Assembly (NCBI GenBank): GCA_009667805.1
Contig: CM019067.1
Coordinates: 68,714,997 to 68,778,996 of the forward strand
Length of the DNA: 64,000 nt
DNA from: Leptobrachium leishanense
Taxonomy: Eukaryota; Chordata; Amphibia; Anura; Megophryidae
Reading direction: 5' to 3'
The notes under the pieces are model-generated. The model was not told the DNA's origin, searched no databases, and worked only from the letters and a program-made list of their open reading frames with translations. Within the stretch, counting starts at the first letter, position 1, and each line of letters begins with the position of its first letter. The position numbers and the translations under genes are program-made. Positions 34,188-45,342 of this stretch are shown here, piece by piece.

Positions 34188-34425
34188 TATAATAACATCA
34201 GAAAGAGTATAGATCATAGTGTTCCGAATCATTGTAATAACTGTCCACTGTTTAAATTTGAGGAATGAAAATGGATGGGTATAGAACTAGTAACCCCGAA
34301 TTGGAGGGGAGGTGATTATATGAAGATCCCGGCTAAAAATGAGTGTAAATGGATTTATAAGCTGGGAACCTGGAAAAGTGGGGGTCTAAATGTCGATATG
34401 GACATTATTAACTGTATTTAGGCTG
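34188..34425 (+). pseudogene. Penelope-like coding remnant, 3' portion after the MITE
   Basis: Read from the junction the frame gives NNIRKSIDHSVPNHCNNC, then, after frame changes, MKIPAKNECKWIYKLGTWKS and GGLNVDMDIIN, the usual C-terminal region of Penelope endonuclease proteins (an ESKWIYELGTL..GLNIDID-like ending). It continues the RILEH end of the 33298 fragment. Confidence 0.75.
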
Positions 34426-34771
34426 CGTGTTCTATAGATATTAGAAGATTGATTTGTACGTATTTCAATACGTTTATCATGACCATTAGGGATATAGGTC
34501 CGTCCGTCGAAAAAGATCGCTGGAGACGAAAGGAAAAAGAAGAAACAACCTCCGAATGGCCGTGACGTATGGTTAAGAGGAGGGAACTGAAGTCGGGCGA
34601 TTGGGTAGAGGATATTCAAAGATGGCGCAGGAAGATTCCACACATGAGCGAGGATCAAGGCGACGATTGGAAGAAATGACCAGATCGGTAATTAGGAGGA
34701 CGGTACCGGTAAATACGAAGAACGTGAATCTGAAGGAAATCAATTAGGGTTGGGATTGTACATAGCATTTA

Positions 34772-34815
34772 CATTCCTGATGAAGTGGTATGCTAACCAC
34801 GAAACGCGTTGAATG
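34772..34815 (+). ncRNA. Hammerhead-like motif with palindromic ACGCGT stem III
   Basis: CATTC (34772-34776), CTGATGA (34777-34783), extra A, GTGGT-ATGCTA-ACCAC (34785-34800), GAAA (34801-34804), CGCG (34805-34808), TT and GAATG (34811-34815). Stem I CATTC/GAATG and stem II are perfect. Stem III is the self-complementary ACGCGT, which suits dimeric hammerheads. The extra A next to the core is the doubtful point. Confidence 0.6.
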
Positions 34816-35162
34816 CTACACTGTTTTTATTTAATACATTTCATTTCATTCTAATTTACTCCACGAGTGCTTGGTAATTCATAATCTTGCCGCTCCAACC
34901 TTGCTGCTTCAGCCTTGCCGCTTCAACTCGTAACGGAAGGAATTGGTTATACCCATGAATCCCTACAAGAAAGTGCACGGATTTTAAAGCCACACCACAG
35001 ATCGAGAATTATCTGGAGGAGGGTACTACACCTGCTGCTGTATTTTATACACTTTTTTCTTGATTGTGGAACGTTAAAAGGAGGAGATGTCCGAGGAGTA
35101 CCCTTGAGATACATATTACCTTGATTGGTGTAGGAATCTCACACAATTTTATTTGATACATA

Positions 35163-37965
35163 CACACTGACTGCCCAAAAAAAGGGGCAACGCCTAGATT
35201 TAACTAACCTAATAGGGGCAAGCCTTCCACTGCAGTGATTTAATATGTTTCAAGCGGCAAAAAAATAAGATCATCTGACCACTTGAATAAACTGAATGAG
35301 CAGGTTTTTCCATCAATGGTTTTTTTTCTTCCCTGATGGGCACATTCCAAGATGGTTCCATGGAATGGTTCAAAAAAGCGCAAGTAATTAGTAGCGATCT
35401 GTGTCACAATAGACAATCATAATGGTTCAGTATGTGTCCTTGAATAGCAGTGCAATGTAAAGGGGAAAAAAAGGTGCTGTGACACATTTTAAAGGTGGTT
35501 CAATGAAAAAGTGCTTCCTGCATAAATATCATAAAAGCAAATACTCCATAAAAAACACTTTTTCGTAGTATAAAACAGTGACTCAAACGTGAATCTTGCT
35601 GCAAAATAAGAAAAAATAATACTTAAATCAAATTGACGATGGTAGATCCTCGCAGGGTACATACAGGGATGAAGGGTAAATAAAAAGGGAAAAATAATAG
35701 ACCAACATTGCCTTTTATTAAAACAGTTTCAGAATATTCCAATTGAACACTTTCATCCTTAGGAGCCCAATAAACTTTGGCTCAATTTTGGCCATTTGTG
35801 GCAACATGTGTTAACTTTGAGAGACACATTCTCCTTTGATGTTATAATGTATACAGTTGAATAGTGTGTAGAAATTTTGCTCACTTGGGTTAGAGCCCCT
35901 TTAGTCGGCTCTAGTTTTTTCGCCTTAAATACTTCTGGTAGTGTTTGAACCGTCAGAGAGCAGTCACAGCATCCTGACTTCACCCTTGGATTGGAGCAAT
36001 GGTGGGCGAGTATCTAATAGAGAGTATGGGCAACCACACTTTGTTCTATTGTAATAAAATAGATTTATTTAAATTAGAAACACATTAAAATACCAAACTA
36101 GGTAAAAATAGATCTAAAATGATACTGATACACGATTCCCTGTTTACCCCTATAGTGACCGGACTGTTTTACAATTGTCAGTCTGAAAGTGCCCGCTGTG
36201 CTGTTTCTGCGCTGTTTGTGTTTAGGTCAAATTTTCTTCTTACTCGTTTATGCAACCCATACATATTATATAACAAGAAAAAAAGGTGTCATCTGCACTT
36301 ATTCCTATAACACCATGTGAATCAAAACACAATTAGAGGCTTTGGTTTACTCGAAATGGCCATTTGAGTGTAAACTCACCTGCCGAACGTCAAGGCACCT
36401 CTAGTGAAGGTGAGTCCTAACCAATGAACCACAGGCTGCTGTGTAGCAAACCACATATGCTCATGCTGCTTTTCAGTCATGAGGACGACTGGTTGGCTTT
36501 TATTTATGCCCTCCCAGAAACAAATCCAACATGGGATGAAAAAACAAAGTCACGGAACGGAATTAGCTGCAAAGATGACCTGGCTGGAGGTACAATCAAA
36601 TTATACATAGTACAGGAGGAGTGGGGTCGCGTAAATGGACTTTCTAAAGATACCATTATTTCCATCATATCGTATAATTTACTATAAAAAAAAAAAATGA
36701 AATCTGATAAAAAAAAATGGAAAAAAACACTTTTTCTAAATTTAATCCCCATAATCTACAACTGCCAAAAAAGACCCCGGCTAAATAGTTTCGAAATTTT
36801 GTCCTGAGATTAGAATTACCCAATTTTTACATGTCTCTGCTTTTTAACCCCTTCACTGCTGAGCCAGTTCACTTCTGTGCGCTGAGCTCATTTTGACCGT
36901 TTTATGCTTCTAATGTGTAAACGTCAATTGAAGTCCTATTTTATTATACCCCCAAACAATAATATATATTTTTTAAAAAGCGCACTTTTTTTTTAAACAT
37001 CAAACCCAGCCATGATCAGGCCTTTCCAATGATACCAAACCTGACCCTCTAGCTGCAACAGATAGGGAGATACGGGGATCCAAAAGATCCCCCTAACTCC
37101 ACTTGGCAGCTAAGGGGTTAAGTGGCCCACTGATGTCATCGCACATATGACGACGATGTCAGTGGGTGGAGGGTGACCCGGAGGCTTGGCTGACATCCAA
37201 GATGTCAGCCACTTCCGGGGTCGAATCACGATCCTGCACCTAAGGGGTTAAAGAGAGGTACCACTGAAAAGGGGAGGCTCTCCCTTTCCAGTGGCACCTT
37301 TCTGTTTTTTCTAGCCCTAACTATTTGGGAGGGAGAGGCGTCCAAAGTACCCCCTCTTTCAGATTACCCCTGCAGGAGCAGGGGGACACCTGAAAGTGAC
37401 ATTGCGACGTCTGGGCCCCATAAACACATGGGGCAGGCCTCAACCTTGCCAGTCCGCCGTGGGAGCCTGGCCAGAGAGGTGAGTATAGGAAGGGAGGGGG
37501 GTTAAAGGACCATGACGTACATAATACGTCCTTGGTCCTTAAGGGGAATTTTCCCCAGTACGTACTATGTACGTCATTGGTCCTTAAAGGGATAAAAGAT
37601 AGCTTCCCCAGTCAGTCATATTCCAAGATGGCAATGTCGGGATTCATCAGGCTCAAATTGCACAAGAGCGGTTCAGGGAGCATGAGACATCATTTTCACA
37701 CATGGATTGGCCACCGCACAGTCCAGACCTTAACCCCATTGAGAATCTTTGGGATAACGTGCTGGAGAAGACTTTACGCAGCGCTGCGACTCTCCCATCA
37801 TCAATACAAGATCTTGGCCACAAATTAATGCACCAGATGATGGAAATGTTGTGACATTGCATGAGCTTATCGAAATGATGCCGCAGAGAATGCATGTAGT
37901 GATCACAGCATAAAGTGGTCCAACGATATATTAGAGTGTCTGGCTTTTTTTGGCTAGGCAGCATG
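35163..37965 (+). pseudogene. Tc1-like relic (DD37E type) split by a 2.3-kb insertion
   Basis: The left end CACACTGACTGCCCAAAAAA follows TA at 35161; the right end GGCTAGGCAGCATG is followed by TA at 37966. The left part stops at ATTCCAAGATGG (about 35343-35354), and the same 12 bp restarts the right part at about 37619-37630. There the transposase continues: [39 protein letters not shown] and a C-terminal [16 protein letters not shown]. From the FQD aspartate to the PIE glutamate I count 37 residues, the spacing of DD37E relatives. The N-terminal half is missing. It is inactive. Confidence 0.75.
35360..37617. mobile_element. Compound insertion within the Tc1 relic
   Basis: The insertion is flanked by the 12-bp ATTCCAAGATGG duplication. 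It is mostly AT-rich unique-looking DNA (35360-36840), then TTAACCCCTT-ended segments (TTAACCCCTTCACTGCTGAG at about 36846, CTAAGGGGTTAA at about 37109 and 37240), and a palindrome at 37501-37593 built on GGACCA.TGACGTACATA. Several TTAA-targeting MITEs may be nested here. No gene is recognised. Confidence 0.5.
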
Positions 37966-38235
37966 TATGGCTTTGACCAGTTGCATAAACCTGATCTCTG
38001 CGGAAAAAAAAAGCCATAGTATGGTATGGCATTGATTTAAGGGTTCTGTGTAAAAACAGACACAGGATGCAATAAAACAGAGTTCCTTGCTGCATATGGG
38101 GAATGTGGCACAGGGGCTCCGGGATGCAGTTCTTTGAATTGCTGTGATGTGCAGATGGCTTCTGCAATATTAAACATAACCATTATAGCGTGGAGGCTTT
38201 TTATCTCACTTTTTGTCCTCCACCACAACTGTTTT
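37966..38235 (+). repeat. Truncated pLTR/retrozyme-like unit lacking the hammerhead
   Basis: It begins TGGCTTTGACCAGTTGCATA, passes AGAGTTCCTTGCTGCATATG and GCAGTTCTTTGAATTGCTGT, and ends GTGGAGGCTTTTTATCTCAC and TCCTCCACCACAAC, matching 30666-30958. The ribozyme-bearing 5' part is absent. Confidence 0.75.
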
Positions 38236-39585
38236 ATATATATATATATATATAGTGAGGATGAGGCACCCAGGGTCTTAGTAAAAATTATATATTTATT
38301 ATAAAAACCCTGGTTGTCTCCTAGACATATTTTGTATTTACATTTTTCACCGGGAGCTTGCACCAGGACACTGAGCATTTTGCTTTTTTGGCACAAACCA
38401 GAAGAGGACAAGTGCCTACCCACATTTGTGTGTATGTATGTAGGACAGATATATATATATACACACACCTGTTAGAGAGAGACCAGGATCTGTTTATACT
38501 AACAGGGACATAGTTTAAATAAAAATTCATTTTATTCAAATTGCATTAAAAGTGGATCGAGGTTTTGTCACTCACACAGGTCTATATCAAGATACATAAG
38601 AAAAGACACAAACCACAGAAAAGAAAGAAATAGTTTGTCAATACAGTTTCAGAATGTCAAGGAGCTGGTGGAGACTTTGAAATTAGAAGTGATGAGCAAT
38701 TAGGCCGTGCATGTTGGACAAACCCATTCATGTATTGTAGCAGAAAAATAGAGTACAACATAAAGCAGGTGCCGAGAGCCATCAAAATAGCATCTAAGGG
38801 GATACAGCAATAGGGCAAGATAAACAGGAAAATGTGAACAGAAAAAGAAAGACGTAAATAAGAAGATAATGTGCCAAATGAGTGATAAACTTACAGAAAC
38901 CAAACTGAATGAAGAGCGGGTAAGAATTCACTTTAAATGCAATTTGAGTACATTGAGTTTCTTTTAAAATAAGGCTCAGAGAGTGCGTGCAGTCATTAGT
39001 CTCCTCGTAACTCTGACCTCAGCACCCAGGCATTATATACACGCTATGTATCCCTTATCCAGAATTCTGTAATATTCCATTTATTCTGATATTTTTTTTT
39101 AAGTGCTGTTATGATACTGTAATTGGAAGATACCATCCCCTGACTTCATGTAACGGGAACAAAAGTACTTAAAACAATGTATAAAATTACTGTCAGACAA
39201 TGTGTATAAGGTTTATATAAAACATAAATTATTTTTTTGATCCAAAGACAAGATCCAAAACACGTTAAGTTCAGGGGTCAAGTCCTGCAGGAAGACTCGG
39301 GAACACAGTACCATCACTATTTTATAAGGAGGAACTTGGTTCCCTTGTGGCTGATATACTGGGAAGCTGCAATACCTTTCTATATAGACACAATTTTATA
39401 AAACTGTCTACATTAAAGGGTTTTGTTCTGGACTTAAGTACCTTGGGAAGGCATGGGAATGGCAATTTCTGAGTGTTTGCCTCAGGAATGGCATTCTCAT
39501 GCATAAAGAAGCGCCGCAGCTGCTGCGGCTCCCAGTAATCTTTGAGACCAGAATATACAGAAATGTTGGTGACTTCCCACACTTA
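38236..39585. other. Gene-free intronic DNA
   Basis: The DNA is AT-rich with a TA run at 38236-38254 and no recognised element. CTATGTATCCCTTATCCAGA at about 39045 may be part of an old MITE resembling the one at 48480. Confidence 0.4.
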
Positions 39586-40318
39586 GGGCTCTATTACATT
39601 CTCTGCGCAAATTCGTACACGCAGCGCATTTTTTTTGCACAGCGTTAAACGTTAACGCGCGTAAATTAACGCTGGTATTACGATCCGAGCGCATTTTTTC
39701 ATCCGTCAAAAAATACGCGTAAAAAAGACGCGCAAAAACGTGCGCGCATTAACGTTGCGCGAAGAAATTGGTGGGCAGACTGTTTTTTCACGCAATTCAG
39801 CCAATCAGAATTAAGAACCACAATTGTCTCCCGTTCAGTTTTTGCGCCTGTCAAAATCAATCTGAGTATATATGCTGCAGCAATAATAAAAACACGCACA
39901 ACCTCTCTATTTTATTGTTTGGGTATGTGTAGAATGTGTAACTATACTGTGCTGTATTTTTTTTTTTCGTGCTGGTGTATTTGGTTTCGGCCAGGACGTT
40001 CAGATTTGCAGTTAACACCAGCTTTTCAAAGACGTTAAAATTATGCACGCAAATGTCGTTCGTAAAAAGTTGCGCATCGATTGTAATACCATCTACGTAC
40101 CAGCGCACGAACACATTTGCGCTCACAATGTTAAGTATGGGATGCGCGCACGAACTTGTGTTCGCGCATGATTCGCGCAGGGTCACTCGTGTTAGACGTA
40201 AATGCGCATCGTATGTGTGAACGTCGTAATACGACGTTCAGCGCAAAGGGTTTTGCCCCTCGCGTTAGTGCGTTTGTGCGCACTCGCACATTTGTGCGCG
40301 AACAGTATAATAGAGCCC
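39586..40318. mobile_element. PIF/Harbinger-like MITE with TTA target duplication
   Basis: TTA flanks both ends (39583-39585, 40319-40321). The left end GGGCTCTATTACATTC is mirrored by GTATAATAGAGCCC. The interior is rich in GCGCA, ACGTTAACGCGC and TGCGCGC words and folds on itself. A 3-bp TTA duplication is the hallmark of PIF/Harbinger elements. It lies 670 bp upstream of the last znf704 exon. Confidence 0.82.
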
Positions 40319-40991
40319 TTATTTTTTTAGGACTTGACTCCTGGTTATGTCCCGTATTTCAGATGAGGTACACTCGACCTGTATATTCAACTGCAGGAAG
40401 CTGAGTGATGTTATTTTTGTATAGTGTATACAAAATAAAATCATATGTTGCATAAACCTGCCACAATGCCAATGAACCCCATCATGGCAGGTCCTACTCT
40501 ATCTTAACCTAATCGCTGCTCTTATGAGTTTAATACATAAATTGGGACATGTATCCTTCCTTTTGGGTAAAAAGCATTTTAGTAAAATGATAGGGTTTTG
40601 TGTTTAGGTCAAAGTAGTTTCAGTCAGATTCAGAGTCAGAGTCTGTGCAAAGAGTGCACTCATTTAATAGTACCTTTGCATATGCTATTCTCCTACATAA
40701 TGGTTCAGAGATTATGAGAATCCGAAACCATAAGTTTTACCAAAACAATTTAGTGCCACAAAAACACTGTCCACAAAACATATGGCTGCAATATTTTGCA
40801 CCCAACGACTATACTTTCTGGAGAAGAAGTTGCAGTCTCGTTTAAAAAAATGGGATAGCGCCCTGGCACCTTGACCATTTCATTGACCATTTCATTTCCT
40901 TGACCACGACGAAGTGATCATGGTGCCTTTCGTCTCCCAGTAAACAATTTTAAAGCAACTGCAACTAATATGCTCACATTTTCTATTCTAG

Positions 40992-41103
40992 GAAGCCTCG
41001 TGGTGAGAACAAGAAGTGCCGCAAAGTTTATGGAATGGAGAACAGGGACAAGTGGTGCACTGCCTGCCGCTGGAAGAAAGCCTGCCAGAGGTTTCTCGAC
41101 TGA
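40992..41103 (+). CDS. znf704: znf704 terminal coding exon (C-clamp-like cysteine motif)
   Basis: The acceptor TTCTATTCTAG ends at 40991. One base completes the arginine, then the frame reads [19 protein letters not shown] followed by [17 protein letters not shown] and TGA at 41101. The four-cysteine basic block (C-x12-C-x2-C-x5-C) is the C-clamp-like DNA-contact module ending nearly every ZNF704, ZNF395 and SLC2A4RG protein. Summing the seven exons gives 1 + 972 + 3 nt, that is 324 whole codons with no frame conflict, which strongly supports a functional gene rather than a pseudogene. The preceding intron is about 12.5 kb and contains all the Penelope-like material. Confidence 0.96.
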
Positions 41104-44100
41104 TTTATGATATGGAAATTTACCACGCTATGGAATAATCGAGATTTAATAGAACACTTACTAGAAAGTAAAAAAAAAAAAAAACACAACATGAATACAT
41201 AGATTCTCATCGTCAAGATTTGAATGTGAAAACAAGTCACTAGACCCATCTAGACCCGTCCAGTCTGTACCATTGGACAGTATTAAGGATTTGTATATAC
41301 CATTGTGTTGGATTCTTGCCATGCATGCACTGAAGAAACAATTCTAAATTGTTTCATGAACAGTACATTACCTGTAAAAGCAAATCATTCTCAGTGTTCC
41401 ATCTCGAACATGGAAGAGCCAAATGAGTAATCGTCTCAGAGGAAACAAAGATAGTTTTCCACAGGATCCCTACCTGTGATTGTACAGGATGAGGAGATCA
41501 GGACTCCGTTTTAATGCTTGAAACAAAAAAAACAAACAAAATAAGGAGACCCCAAAATAATTGACAAATTAAAGGAGGATAAACAAAAACCATGGATTTT
41601 GATATTTTTGAGAAAAGAGAATCCAGACTCTAAAGATAGGAACACAAAGAAAGTTGAAAAAAGGATGTTCTCCGGGTGTCATGAATATGAATTTATCACA
41701 TGTAAGGTGGCTACAGAAAGTATTAATTGGCTCATCAATTAGTTCTGGGACTGCAAATACCAGCCTGAATACCCTTACTACTTGTAAATAGTATCTGTTG
41801 TCTTCGGCAAATAAGTATCGTTGAAATAGAATCTGAATGATAAACCTGGTTAGAAGGGAAGCGAATTGCCAGACGAACTAGAATAAATTTTTTCATCTCC
41901 ACCTATTGCCTGCTACCTATGTGTCAAGATAATACATTTTAGGTGTGGTGCTCACCTGCAACCTTTGTGACTAGTTAGACCACAATTCATGGACTTCCAT
42001 AGAACTCACAAATGTAATAATGACTCTTTGAAAGCGTCACTACACCAGATGATGCTCAGGTAAGAAATCTCAACACAACCAAAGTCTGTCTGTCTGACTT
42101 ATACAGAAACTAATCTTTGATAGGAAATTCTGATCAACTCCGTCACATTAGGGTGTCACAAATAGTAAGTGTATTTTAGTCTGTGCTTTTCCTTCTGGTG
42201 TGAGCTGAAACTCAACAACCACCGAATTCTAGACAGTGTTGAGTCAGCCTACTTCTTTTTCTACATCATCGAGTTCAATTCGAATCTCAGGCTGAAAGAA
42301 AACATATCTCCTGAAAACTGGAGTGATACAATACATCATACCGACGTGTTTTGTGACATACGAAAGCTTGATTCCTCTTGCTGTTTGTTTTTTTTACTCT
42401 CGTTATTTTTTTCGTTAACCTCCTTGTAAAGGAACGGACATGTTTTCTATCTTTTTTGTCTACGAAATCTCAAAGGTTTTGTACTCTTAATAAAACATGA
42501 TGAACACCTTTTACAACATTTATAAGGGCTGCAACAGGATACAAACTAGTGGTATGATTCCACTTTTTTTAACAAAGATCAGCTGGATTCGACATGTTTT
42601 CGGTAGAAAACATTGAAGAAGGAAAATAAAGCAGCTTCATTGAATGTTGAACTATAAGTACCTGCTGCAAATATGTTATGAAAATTCACTGTATTCAAAC
42701 TCATTGTGGTTTGTAGGAGGTATTAATGTCAGTGGCATGTTAGTGCAGTGTACCGAATCATCGACTGTTGTAGTATTTGAGCACTATGAGCTACCACCAA
42801 TGGAATACTTGGTCTCAAGAGCATCAAACCTAATCATTGTGAGAAACCGTTCTCAGTCACGTAATACCGTGTGGCTCAAACTTTGTAGTTCTAAAAGAAT
42901 GAGCTTGTTGTCATAGTTAATTGTTGTTGATGTAACCATTAACCTTAATGTCCTCCATGGTGCAGTCAACAGACTATGAGTATGGTCTTGGTCATCCCAC
43001 CACCACCATGAAGTTTTCTACAATGGGTTTCTTGTCTATAGGCTATCGAATTAAAAGGCTAGTCTTTGAGAGTGCTCTGATAACACTATCCCTAAAACAG
43101 GATTCACATGTCATTATGCAGAGACGACACACATAATTATGCATGCTACACTGTAAATGAGTCATGTTGCTCCAGCTCTACGTCAATTATTTTGCTTCAT
43201 GTGGAGGTGTGGACATCATGTAGACATCATATTTTTAGCCTGGTGCAAAACAAAAACGGAGGCATTCACATGCCAATATATAACAGACCCTCAAAGAACT
43301 ACGGTCAGGTCTGCCCGCAACCAGGTAGACAGAAGCATTAGATCTTGTTACCACCCACCAGATAATGCTCCCCCAGGAAAGGTGGACGTAGTCACATTAG
43401 CTGGTATTAAGAACATGGTGGTCCAGGCAGATTTTTAAGAATAAACTTTACTTGGGCAGGGAATTAAGATTTCAGTTGTGCCCATATACAGTTACTTAGT
43501 AATATAAGTGGGAAAAATTAGTCTAATTGTTTTCAGTGAGTTACTTTATCATCGAAGAACAATCTGAAACCTGAGTCATTACGTAACGAAGTCTCCATCC
43601 ATTTGTACTGAAGGACAGAAGGATGTCTTTCACAGGATATCTGAAGTGAATATGTGGGGAAGCATAAGTCCATGGGGACAATTTGTCTTTCTTCAAAAGT
43701 ACAGGTAGCGATGATCGCCAACTAACTTAATCTGGGTACGTACCCGTCTGAGAGACCCAGCAGGCCTTCGTTGGGCAGAAAGCTTGAGTGTACATGTACT
43801 CAAATCATGAACCAGTTTCCAATGGAAACCGTAGCTCTGGAGAGCATTCTAAGTTCATTATATTGATTATATAACACTTTATCGTGGAGGATATTTATAT
43901 GAGTGTAACAAAAACATTTAAGTATATAGTATAGCACTTGTACATACTGCATTAGCACATTTTGTATCAGATTGTCTCTATTCCGATTGAGAGAAAGGCC
44001 AAGAAAAAAAAGACAGAGCAGAAAATTATTTATAGGTTTGATTTCACAGAGGGTTGGTAGCAAGATATGTAAGATTTTTTTGAAGACTGTCCTTTTTTTT

Positions 44101-44270
44101 TTTCTTCATCTCATCGTTTAATTTTAAATTCATTTAAACAATTGTTAACGTAATGAATCACATGTGTGGGCTGTTTTAAGAAGTGTTGTTGAGTTGTGTC
44201 TTTTATTTTTGTTTTCAAGGTATGGTTCCTGGTCAGACCCTGTCCAATAAATCTCCTTTTTTATTTTTAA
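41104..44270 (+). other. Probable znf704 3' untranslated region
   Basis: From the stop codon to about 44270 I see no recognisable transposon and no long ORF, in contrast to the repeat-dense flanks. Candidate poly(A) signals AATAAA occur at 42489-42494 and 44246-44251, and an A-rich ATAAA-type signal lies near 43440. The last AATAAA is followed by a T-rich tract and then by repeat-rich DNA starting with a hAT MITE at 44579. The UTR length is inference; transcript ends cannot be read from the sequence alone. Confidence 0.5.
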
Positions 44271-44578
44271 TCACATTTTATCAGTCTCTTTCAAGCTAAA
44301 CAAACTGACTTGCATACATCAGAGCTGTCTCATTGAATAGACGGGAGGTGTACTTAAACAGCCTTTTAATATTGAAAACACAAAAACTCAGAACACATAT
44401 TTAAATTGCAATAAGTAACTATATACAATAGTATGCGTTACTATACAGATTATTTTACATGTCTTCTTTTTATCTGTTAATACTCACTGAAAAGCAGTCA
44501 AAACTTTCTGTTTTTAGTGAAACCCTGCAAAAGCACGCCTGCTTTGTCTAGTGTAAGAAGCTGCCCTTACTCCTTATG

Positions 44579-45020
44579 CAGGGCCGGTTCATCCATTAGG
44601 GCAACTAGACCGTTGCCTAGGGCACCATTAATAGGGGGGTGCCATTCTGGGCTAATATAACCACAGGAACACTGTGGAAAACGTTATGTTCTGTCTATTC
44701 AGTGGTGCTGTGGAGCAGCGCCCTCCTCCCGTTAGGCCAGCACAGCTGATAGCATAAGAGCTCTCTGACCGCGAGCGACCTCTTCATATGAGCTCACTCC
44801 TCTTTACCACAGCGAGCTGCTAATTGAACAGGCACTGCCAGGCAATAAGTCAATGATTTGTTATATCCACCCTCCTGCACATGGTGCCTGCATGTGTCTA
44901 GAGGCCTCACAAGAGTATGAGATGTATTTGGGGAACAGAGACAATATTTGATGTGGAAACACTATTGGGGGCGCAAAATGTTTTTTGCTTAGGGCGGCAG
45001 AAATTCTTGCACCGGCCGTG
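44579..45020. mobile_element. hAT-like MITE, 442 bp, with 8-bp target duplication
   Basis: TCCTTATG (44571-44578) and TCCTTATA (45021-45028) are the 8-bp flanks with one mismatch. The ends CAGGGCCGGTTC and GCACCGGCCGTG form a short imperfect TIR typical of hAT elements. Internally GCCTAGGGCACCATTA and GCTTAGGGCGGCAG are typical of this class. It is non-coding. Confidence 0.85.
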
Positions 45021-45140
45021 TCCTTATACACTGTGCGATCCATAAACAAGGTTTAAAAGAACATTCACTTATAGCCTCTCCGGTAGTACTAATTATGCTT
45101 CTATTTTTGACTTGCATTTTCTCATACTGGGTTTTGGCTG

Positions 45141-45236
45141 ATTAATTGGACCTGAACCGCTCTGATTAGTTGGACCTGAACCGCTCTCATTAATTGGACC
45201 TGAACCGCTCTCATTAATTGGACCTGGGCCACTCTT
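45141..45236 (+). repeat. 24-bp minisatellite, 4 units
   Basis: The unit is ATTAATTGGACCTGAACCGC plus TCTC, with the last unit diverged. Confidence 0.92.
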
Positions 45237-45342
45237 CCTCTATCCCTTCGTCTAGAATCCCCCACATCTCAATTTTTGCTATCTCATTCCCTCTTTTTCT
45301 CGAATGTGTTGTTGGTCTCACTTCCTTAAACCATGATACTGT

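Larger units (their letters stand above)
32723..35070 (+). mobile_element. Second Penelope-like element with inverted terminal copies, split by a MITE
   Basis: The segment 32723-32870 (CAAGAAAAAAGTGTATAAAA to GGTATAACCAATTCCTTCC) is the inverse of about 34930-35068, so the element is flanked by inverted copies of about 150 bp, a common Penelope arrangement. Between them are the coding remnant, the CAGGGTTATTC element at 33299-34187, and a 3' region with a hammerhead-like motif at 34772-34815. Confidence 0.75.

Noticed and set aside
42489..42494. AATAAA as the main znf704 poly(A) signal
   Set aside because: Possible, but the absence of repeats until 44.3 kb and a later AATAAA at 44246 make a longer UTR equally likely; not claimed as a terminator.
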